DNA of 6,976 nucleotides. It comes from Candidatus Iainarchaeum sp. Its GTDB lineage: Archaea > Iainarchaeota > Iainarchaeia > Iainarchaeales > GW2011-AR10. Both the position numbers and the translations under genes were made by a program. The notes beneath the pieces were generated by a model, which did not search any database, was not told where the DNA came from, and saw only the letters and a list, made by a program, of their open reading frames with translations. The DNA lies in the NCBI GenBank assembly GCA_016186855.1, contig JACPKT010000076.1, positions 1 to 6,976 of the forward strand. Reading direction: 5' to 3'. Of this stretch, positions 1-5,072 are shown piece by piece (position 1 is the first letter of the stretch; every line of letters begins with the position of its first letter).

Positions 1-390
1 CTTTCTGAGCTGAAAAGCATTTTCAAAAAAAGTAAAAACTATCACAAACCATTCTTTAGCAGACTAGAAAAATTGCCCAAATTAAACAGCAATTCAGTTC
101 TTGCTGTAGCAGTATTTGGTTCAAGAGCCCGCGGAAACTTTGAGCACTCATCAGACCTTGATGTAATGGTGGCCTTGGAAAACAAAAACGACCAACTAAC
201 AGAAAAAATATCCACTGGGCTTATTGAATTGTCAAAAGAAACAGGAATCAGGTTTTCACCAACCTTTCTGGACAAAAAAGAAATACTTGAACGCATCAAA
301 GAAAAAGACCAATTTTTACAAAACATCCTAAAAGAAGGAAAAATACTCAAAGGAGGAGAGTGGCTTGAGCACTTACAAACATCACCTTGA
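1..390 (+). CDS. Nucleotidyltransferase-domain protein (MNT-like), 5' partial
   Basis: The frame is open from base 1 to the TGA at 388-390 (129 codons), so the gene starts upstream of the window. A TTG at 73 is the only near-standard start inside it and has no ribosome site, so an internal start is unlikely. Counting from that TTG, the DNA polymerase beta-type nucleotidyltransferase signature is clear: GSRARG at residues 16-21, then SSDLDV at 26-31, with D28 and D30 as the metal-binding carboxylates. The usual third carboxylate is not obvious; the strand that should carry it reads RFSPTF. The C-terminal pattern (FLQNILKEGKIL) resembles archaeal nucleotidyltransferases that often have an N-terminal winged helix; that part would lie outside the window. 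In MNT/HEPN pairs this protein is the antitoxin, AMPylating or otherwise modifying the HEPN RNase. The next gene overlaps it by 26 bp, which fits translational coupling. Fold is confident; antitoxin role is inferred from context. Confidence 0.85.
   Translation, partial: LSELKSIFKKSKNYHKPFFSRLEKLPKLNSNSVLAVAVFGSRARGNFEHSSDLDVMVALENKNDQLTEKISTGLIELSKETGIRFSPTFLDKKEILERIKEKDQFLQNILKEGKILKGGEWLEHLQTSP
351..358 (+). promoter_or_regulatory. Ribosome binding site for the HEPN-like ORF
   Basis: AGGAGGAG lies inside the 3' end of the nucleotidyltransferase gene, 6 nt before the TTG at 365. It is the strongest Shine-Dalgarno-like sequence in the left part of the window. It decides the TTG start, because that frame offers no ATG or GTG nearby. 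Confidence 0.7.
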
Positions 391-589
391 CCTTGCAAGC
401 GAGCGGTTTGAACTGGCAAAAAACCAGTTTGAAGAAGAAAAATTCCAGACGGCATCACACCTATTCATTAATGCTGTAATCAATTACCATAATGCCATTT
501 GCCAGAAATTCCTGCAAAAAAAACCCAACACCATAGACACAGCCAACTTTCTCACAACAATCTGGCACAACCTACTCTGGTTAGGATAG
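365..589 (+). CDS. HEPN-like small protein, apparently C-terminally truncated
   Basis: A 74-residue ORF starts at TTG 365 behind a strong ribosome site and overlaps the upstream nucleotidyltransferase by 26 bp. Residues 1-50 read as two amphipathic helices (YKHHLDLASERFELAKNQF, then a helix with FQTASHLFINAVINYHNAIC). This is typical of the first half of HEPN domains, which are four-to-five helix bundles of about 110-140 residues that act as toxin-type RNases. The family's catalytic R-x4-6-H motif lies in the missing C-terminal half, and nothing matching it is visible here. The last 20 residues lose the helical pattern. Just after the stop, frame 3 encodes RYQAILPHSQIDQ from 588, which could be a remnant of the original C-terminus after a frameshift; this is speculative. 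HEPN assignment is moderately sure from helix pattern plus MNT neighbour; lack of RNase activity is inferred. Confidence 0.65.
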   Translation: MSTYKHHLDLASERFELAKNQFEEEKFQTASHLFINAVINYHNAICQKFLQKKPNTIDTANFLTTIWHNLLWLG

Positions 590-712
590 GTATCAAGCTA
601 TTCTGCCCCACAGCCAAATTGACCAATAGTTATATTAAGCAGTCCAAATTTATATCTATTAATTATTTATAATATTAAGAATCTGAATATTTCTGCGTGA
701 GTCGGTGGTTTA
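590..712 (+). promoter_or_regulatory. AT-rich intergenic gap with archaeal-type promoter
   Basis: The only real gap in the window. The best TATA-like element is TTTATAT at 649-655, preceded by CCAAA (644-648), which resembles a BRE. With the usual archaeal spacing of about 25 nt, transcription would start near 678-682 and leave a leader of about 30 nt before the ATG at 713. A second candidate, TTTATAAT at 666-673, would give a leader of only 15-20 nt and lacks a purine-rich BRE. Two AATATT blocks (671-676 and 686-691) could pair but are too AT-rich to interpret. No convincing terminator for the upstream pair is visible. Confidence 0.5.
704..708 (+). promoter_or_regulatory. Ribosome binding site of the giant surface-protein gene
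   Basis: GGTGG ends 4 nt before the ATG at 713. It partly matches the archaeal GGAGGTGAT consensus and supports this ATG as the start. The protein then begins with a short soluble tail followed by a membrane helix, which also fits. Confidence 0.55.
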
Positions 713-3403
713 ATGGGTTTTTTGGACTCGGTCAAAGACATCTATTTTCAGGCAGAGGACAAATACTACCAGTTTCTTGACAAAATCGACGAAAAAATCC
801 CTGTTTATAAAATAATTGACCCAATTGACTCTATAGTACCAAGCTTTGCAGTCCTGCTTTTGGCCGCATTTTTGGCAATACTGCTTGGAATTGGCGCAAT
901 TGCCTCAATTCTTTTCACTCCCACAACCTCCACTTTAAGCGTAACTGTTTTGGACTCTGGCGGAGAACCCATTGAGGGCGCAATGGTAAAATTCATTGTC
1001 CTTGGAGAAGAAAAAAAAATCCAGCAAACAGGGGCTGATGGAACCGCATTTCTCGAAAATTTGGCAAAAGAACTGGAAGTTGTGGTCGAGGCTTCAAAGG
1101 AAAACTTTTTGACAAAAACACAGACAATCACAATAACAGAGCTCCCTCAACAGCTTTTGCAGATAACGCTTGAAGAAGAAGGCGCGGCAGTGCTTTCAAA
1201 AACAATAAGAATAGTTGACGCGCACGGTGCTGCGCTTTCAAAATACTTTACCTTAAGCTTTCGGTGCACTTCACCTTATGCAGTGCCGCCTGCAGACGTT
1301 GAGCTTTCACCAAGAGACAACGGCGTGGCCAGAGTACTGGCGCCAACAAACTGTGAAACACTGCTTGTGTCAGTGACAAACGATGCCGACTTTGAGCCGG
1401 TTGCAAGCTTTGAGGTTTTTGCAGAGCAAACAGACGTGAAAATAGAAATGGAGGAAACAGAAAGGGAAACCGGCACGATTGCAGTAATCCTAAAAACAGG
1501 AGGCGAAATAGTTTCGCAGCCAGTTGAAGTGCAGCTATATCGCTATGAAGAGCTGCTTGCAAACCCCGAGATTGGGCCGATTGACACAGACATTTCTTCT
1601 GGTGGTGAAGCAGGTTTTGGCGTTTCAGCCGGAAACTATGTTGTAAAAAGCGTTGCGACAAGCTCGCTTGGCGCAGCCACCAGCCCGCGCATTTCTGTAC
1701 AGGCAGGTGAAACAAAAGAAGTGACGCTTGAGCTTTCAAAAACAGTCGTTGGCGAAATAAAAATAAAAGTCGTTGACAGCGATTCAGATGAACCAGTTGA
1801 TGACGCGAAAGTAACGCTTAAGTTCCAGTCAGATGACCGGGTTTTGGCGGCAAAAGAAACAGACAAGGACGAAGACTCAATTGTGGGGTTTTCAATCAGC
1901 GCTGATGTTGCATACCGCGTGGTTGTTGAAGCAGAAGGCTTTCAGCTTGCAAAAAGGGAAAGCCTGAGAATAAGCGATGCAATTGTCACAATAGGGCTTG
2001 AAAAATGCACTCCATCCACCTGCGGGGAATTGAGGGTGAAAGTAATTGACCAAGACGGGGAGCCTGTTGAAAACGCAACTGTTGCGCTCTACAATGCAGA
2101 CACTGACTTTTTGGCGGGCTTTTCAACAAAAACAAGCGACGCAAACGGGGAAGCGGAGTTTGGCGGAGTGCACTCTGGAAACTACTTTGCATTCGCGTTC
2201 AAGGAAAGCGTTTCGGGAAGAAGCGACCCGGCATTCTTTAGTTCAAGTGCTCCAAAAAAAGAAGAAACGCACCTTACAGTGACAATGGTTGTGCCAAATG
2301 GCCTAATAAAAGCAACAATTGCTGACAAGGACAATCGGCCGATTCCATTTGCATTTGTGGGGCTCTACGATGACCGAACAGAAGAGCTATTGGGAAGCGC
2401 CATTGGGGACGCCAATGGCTCATTTTCTTTTGAAACAAAGGCAGACAAAAAAGTATACCTAAAAATAAGGAAAAAAGACAGCACGCCAAAATACGCCGAT
2501 TACGTGACGGCTGCAAAGCCGGTGATTGCAGGCACAGTGCAGCAATTCAATGTAACTCTTGAGCCGGAAATAATCGATAAAGACATTGAAATAGAATTCC
2601 TGGGCCTGTTTTCTGCTGACGGAAAAACCGCAACTGTTCTTTCAAAAGGAGAAGAATTCGTTGCAAAACTGAGGCTTTTGGTCCCAGAAGAAAAAGATTA
2701 CCGCGAAACAGGAGTTCATTTAAGAACTGGCACAGAACTGATAATGGAAAAAGACGCGCTCTTTGTCAAAAAAGTCAACGCTCCTGCCACAAGCCAGATT
2801 CGTGCCACAAAATTTGACGAAAAAAGCGGCCTTGAGGAAACACAATACGATTTCACAAACAGTGAAGCAAAATGGGTTAATTTGGTCTGGAGCAACCCCG
2901 ATGCAGGAATTTACGAAATAGAGGCAGTTGTTGCGGTAAAAGAAACCGCTTCAATCAGCAACGAGCTCAAAATTTTTTGGAGGGCGTGGGCACTTGACGG
3001 TGCAAGAGAGCGCCACCCACAAGACGACACCATAACCAAAGAGCTTTACAGCGAGGCATTCAGCAGGATTTACGAAATAGGAGTCACAACGCTTTGCGAT
3101 GACGAGTTCTGTTTTAGTGCAAGGATTAGGGACATCGAAGAAGGCCTGATTGAACCAGTTGTGGACACATACAATGCAAGAATGGTGAAAGAGTATGAAT
3201 TAAAATTCACAATACTCAACAACTCAACTTTTAGAATCCACGACCTTGCAAATTTAAGGATTGCAAACGAAGATGAAACACTTGTATTCAAAGAATACCA
3301 AATAATTGATGCACAGACTCGTCCAACAAGCGGAACGCTGAACGGTTCCGAGTTCCCCCGCTTTGAGGTCGGAAAGCTTGAGCCAAAAAACAAAAAAACT
3401 TGA
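713..3403 (+). CDS. Giant membrane-anchored surface protein, segment A (Ig-like/CNA-B-like repeats)
   Basis: This 896-codon ORF is the N-terminal part of a much larger protein. Residues 1-42 are an acidic, aromatic-rich tail, probably cytoplasmic. Residues 43-68 form one strong membrane helix (VLLLAAFLAILLGIGAIASI), so the rest is predicted to be outside the cell. At least six beta-sandwich repeats of the carboxypeptidase-regulatory/CNA-B type follow, at about 74-153, 162-247, 254-342, 347-430, 438-525 and 530-617. The pattern is V-x-V-x-D-x-x-G-x-P-V-x-x-A-x-V, then DxxGxAxF and GNY (e.g. VIDQDGEPVENATVALY at 444-460). Residues 622-760 and 786-890 look like further Ig-like modules. Cysteines come in pairs: 184/214, 432/437, 795/800. 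Sequons (NAT 454, NGS 568, NVT 613) suit glycosylation. The stop at 3401-3403 falls directly after an A-rich tract, in the linker before the next repeat, which continues in frame 3. Exact function is unknown; adhesion or envelope structure is inferred. Confidence 0.9.
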   Translation: MGFLDSVKDIYFQAEDKYYQFLDKIDEKIPVYKIIDPIDSIVPSFAVLLLAAFLAILLGIGAIASILFTPTTSTLSVTVLDSGGEPIEGAMVKFIVLGEEKKIQQTGADGTAFLENLAKELEVVVEASKENFLTKTQTITITELPQQLLQITLEEEGAAVLSKTIRIVDAHGAALSKYFTLSFRCTSPYAVPPADVELSPRDNGVARVLAPTNCETLLVSVTNDADFEPVASFEVFAEQTDVKIEMEETERETGTIAVILKTGGEIVSQPVEVQLYRYEELLANPEIGPIDTDISSGGEAGFGVSAGNYVVKSVATSSLGAATSPRISVQAGETKEVTLELSKTVVGEIKIKVVDSDSDEPVDDAKVTLKFQSDDRVLAAKETDKDEDSIVGFSISADVAYRVVVEAEGFQLAKRESLRISDAIVTIGLEKCTPSTCGELRVKVIDQDGEPVENATVALYNADTDFLAGFSTKTSDANGEAEFGGVHSGNYFAFAFKESVSGRSDPAFFSSSAPKKEETHLTVTMVVPNGLIKATIADKDNRPIPFAFVGLYDDRTEELLGSAIGDANGSFSFETKADKKVYLKIRKKDSTPKYADYVTAAKPVIAGTVQQFNVTLEPEIIDKDIEIEFLGLFSADGKTATVLSKGEEFVAKLRLLVPEEKDYRETGVHLRTGTELIMEKDALFVKKVNAPATSQIRATKFDEKSGLEETQYDFTNSEAKWVNLVWSNPDAGIYEIEAVVAVKETASISNELKIFWRAWALDGARERHPQDDTITKELYSEAFSRIYEIGVTTLCDDEFCFSARIRDIEEGLIEPVVDTYNARMVKEYELKFTILNNSTFRIHDLANLRIANEDETLVFKEYQIIDAQTRPTSGTLNGSEFPRFEVGKLEPKNKKT
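932..2563 (+). repeat. Tandem Ig-like (carboxypeptidase-regulatory/CNA-B-like) domain block
   Basis: Six diverged protein repeats of about 80-90 residues, visible at protein level only; there is no long DNA identity between them. Shared landmarks are an opening beta strand, D-x-x-G-x-P-[VI] and a closing G-x-x-x-F/GNY. Repeats 4 to 6 are the clearest; repeat 2 is the most diverged and carries the C184/C214 pair. The KCTPSTCG linker between repeats 4 and 5 probably forms a small disulfide loop. Such stacks usually act as rigid stalks in surface proteins. Confidence 0.75.
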
Positions 3404-5072
3404 AATTGAAGGCGCAACAGTGCGCTTAAAAGACAGGCACGAAAATGTCGTACTGCACGCAAGCACTAAAAGAGACGGCTACGCGCTGCTCACGCTGCCC
3501 GCACAATTGCCGGGGACAACGCTTTTCCTTGAAATAGAAAAACCGCTTTACGAGACAAAAACAATAGAGCTAAAAATAAGGTCAGACATTGTGCAGATAA
3601 ACCCGGACCGGCTTGGAGTGGCGCTTAACACCAAGACACTGCACAGCGCGCAAACACAATTCAATTTGACAAACCTCACCCCGTTCCCGCTGAAAGTTGG
3701 CAAACTAACTTTTAGGGGCGAGTTCAAAAACCTGCTAGACCAAAAGGCAACGCAGGACTCACTTGACCTATCATACAAGGACTTTGTGCTTGAAGCAGGG
3801 AAAACAAAAGAATTCGTGCTAAAAGTTTTTTTGAGCGAGGAAGGAAAAGGGATTTCAAAAAGGCAAGACATTGACGCATTTTTGGATTTGGAAATCTCAA
3901 ATTTTGGCAAAAACTGGCCATTATCCATTCCAGTGAGGGTTGCAATAGACATTGAAGGAGCAGTGGACAACCCGGCCTGCCTTGTTCTGAACCGCTCAAG
4001 CTGGCAGACAACAACAGAGGGCGACCCGGTCAGAATGGAGCTTGTGATTGAAAACAATTGCACTATCGACGGACAGCCAATAGAGCTCAAAAAACTGTTT
4101 GCACAAGTACAGCTTGAATCAAACAACTTGGGAATTTACGAAATTGCAATCGGCGAAAACAAGACAGAGCTTGCAAGCGGCTACGACAAAATGCTTGTCT
4201 CAAGGATTGCTGGCGGACAAAGAATTAGCGCAATTTTGTCCTTCACGCCATTTGGCGGAGTGAACGGAGAATCGACTGCAAAAATAAAAATCAGTGCAAC
4301 AAATCCGCAGGAAACAGATGAACAGGTTTTAGAACAGGCAATTGACGCAAAAATCACCATAGTCAATTTAGTGCAATGCATAAGCATTGACCCTGTGCTC
4401 ATTGAAATCACGGGCCAAGGCGAAAGCGGCACAAGAACAGAATTCAACATTAATGCCGGAAACGGAAACGTTTCTTGCGGCGGGCCAGTGGATTACCTGC
4501 TTGAAAGCGAACTCGAAGTCACCCCAAAAGAGGGCAGGATTGAGGACGGCGCAAAACAGGCAATCAAAGTATTGCGTGGGGACGCAATACAAGGACAGTA
4601 CCCGGTGTTTGTAAAGGCAAAGTTTGGAAGCGAACAAGAAGAACAATTAATAGGCACAGTGCGCGTGCGCATAACCGAGCCCGGGTGCCTGCAGCTCTCG
4701 CGCTACGAATTTGACCTATACGACGACCCACTCGACGAATTCGACGGCCTTGACACGACCACAATCACAAACAAGTGCTTTGACAAGCCAGTGCCAGTGC
4801 GCGTGAACCTGCAAAGCTTTAGTGAAGCAATGAAGTTCGGGAGCACAATAGGGCTCCTCACCTTTGGGGTAAGCCTGCTTGGCCACGGCCTTGGAACATA
4901 CTTTGGCGGCGGAGGAACAGGGACAGTTTTGTACAAAACAGAAAACGAAATGAAGTTGAAAAAGGCCTTGGCAGCACAAAATATTATCCTTTTCCGCAGT
5001 ATAAAGAAGAAAAGCCCGATAAAGTTGAAGGTGAAGGCAATTCCACTCCAAGAACAGGAACCGGAAATGTAA
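3363..5072 (+). CDS. Giant surface protein, segment B (repeat 7 and three Cys-paired modules), frame-shifted
   Basis: Frame 3 is open from TTG 3363 to TAA 5070-5072 (569 codons), but true coding probably begins at the A-tract near 3386. Residues 12-75 form another repeat (EIEGATVRLKD...DGYALLTLP). Residues 78-197 look like an NPxx/COG1361-type beta domain with NLTNLTPFPLKVGKL. Three units follow, each opening with C-[LI]-x-[LI] and closing with a second Cys about 30 residues later: 206/233, 339/372 and 442/472; these are likely disulfides, which fits an extracellular location. Residues 492-519 are hydrophobic and Gly-rich. The last ~40 residues, after about 529, turn Lys-rich and unlike the rest, and are probably out-of-frame read-through. 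There is no signal peptide, so it is unlikely to be an independent gene. A TTG at 3378 behind GAGGT (3365-3369) leaves reinitiation possible. Confidence 0.8.
   Translation: MRSESLSQKTKKLEIEGATVRLKDRHENVVLHASTKRDGYALLTLPAQLPGTTLFLEIEKPLYETKTIELKIRSDIVQINPDRLGVALNTKTLHSAQTQFNLTNLTPFPLKVGKLTFRGEFKNLLDQKATQDSLDLSYKDFVLEAGKTKEFVLKVFLSEEGKGISKRQDIDAFLDLEISNFGKNWPLSIPVRVAIDIEGAVDNPACLVLNRSSWQTTTEGDPVRMELVIENNCTIDGQPIELKKLFAQVQLESNNLGIYEIAIGENKTELASGYDKMLVSRIAGGQRISAILSFTPFGGVNGESTAKIKISATNPQETDEQVLEQAIDAKITIVNLVQCISIDPVLIEITGQGESGTRTEFNINAGNGNVSCGGPVDYLLESELEVTPKEGRIEDGAKQAIKVLRGDAIQGQYPVFVKAKFGSEQEEQLIGTVRVRITEPGCLQLSRYEFDLYDDPLDEFDGLDTTTITNKCFDKPVPVRVNLQSFSEAMKFGSTIGLLTFGVSLLGHGLGTYFGGGGTGTVLYKTENEMKLKKALAAQNIILFRSIKKKSPIKLKVKAIPLQEQEPEM
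3385..3403 (+). other. Frame-change site 1: A6-C-A7 tract followed by TGA
   Basis: A6 at 3385-3390, C, then A7 at 3392-3398 directly precede the TGA that ends segment A. Removing one A lets the frame read EPKNKKLEIEGATVRLKD, which continues smoothly into the next Ig-like repeat. The sequence therefore has one extra base relative to a single intact gene, or needs a +1/-2 recoding or slippage event here. Confidence 0.8.
3960..4832 (+). repeat. Three tandem Cys-paired beta-domain units
   Basis: Protein-level repeat in segment B. Unit openings are NPACLVLN, VQCISIDP and EPGCLQLS; each has a second Cys 27, 33 or 30 residues later (ENNCT, NVSCGG, TNKCFD). In units 2 and 3 the opening Cys follows the last strand of the preceding unit directly. 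The spacing suggests one intradomain disulfide per unit. I do not recognise a named family beyond a general Ig-like/COG1361-like resemblance. Confidence 0.65.
4569..4590 (+). other. Perfect 9-bp inverted repeat with GGGG loop inside coding sequence
   Basis: GTATTGCGT (4569-4577), GGGG (4578-4581), ACGCAATAC (4582-4590). It encodes VLRGDAIQ within segment B. No T-run follows, so it does not look like a terminator. It may be chance or a local mRNA hairpin. Confidence 0.45.
4932..4966 (+). other. Frame-change site 2: apparent one-base deletion
   Basis: Up to about 4948 frame 3 reads sensibly (FGGGGTGTVLYKTENE); from about 4949 frame 2 does (NEVEKGLGSTKYYPFPQY, then an acidic linker). One base is missing relative to an intact gene, somewhere among short A-runs (4935-4938, 4942-4945, 4948-4950, 4959-4963). 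The change is opposite in sign to site 1, so together they cancel. The exact position cannot be fixed from this sequence. Confidence 0.7.

Noticed and set aside
2333..2344. 12-bp perfect palindrome AATCGGCCGATT.
   Set aside because: A palindrome of this length is expected about once or twice by chance in a window of this size, and it lies in the middle of a coding repeat.
3331..3350. 6-bp hairpin (CGGAAC/GTTCCG) about 35 nt before the A-tract.
   Set aside because: Short stem, and upstream of the slip site, whereas stimulatory structures usually lie downstream. Likely chance.
3385..3429. A AAA AAC heptamer in the correct phase for programmed -1 frameshifting at the end of segment A.
   Set aside because: A -1 shift enters frame 1 and reaches TAA at 3427-3429 after about 14 codons. 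The observed continuation needs +1 or -2, so classical -1 recoding does not explain it.
3548..4126. 192-codon minus-strand open frame opposite segment B.
   Set aside because: Same reasoning: Ser-rich, low-complexity shadow of the + strand gene, with no credible domain.
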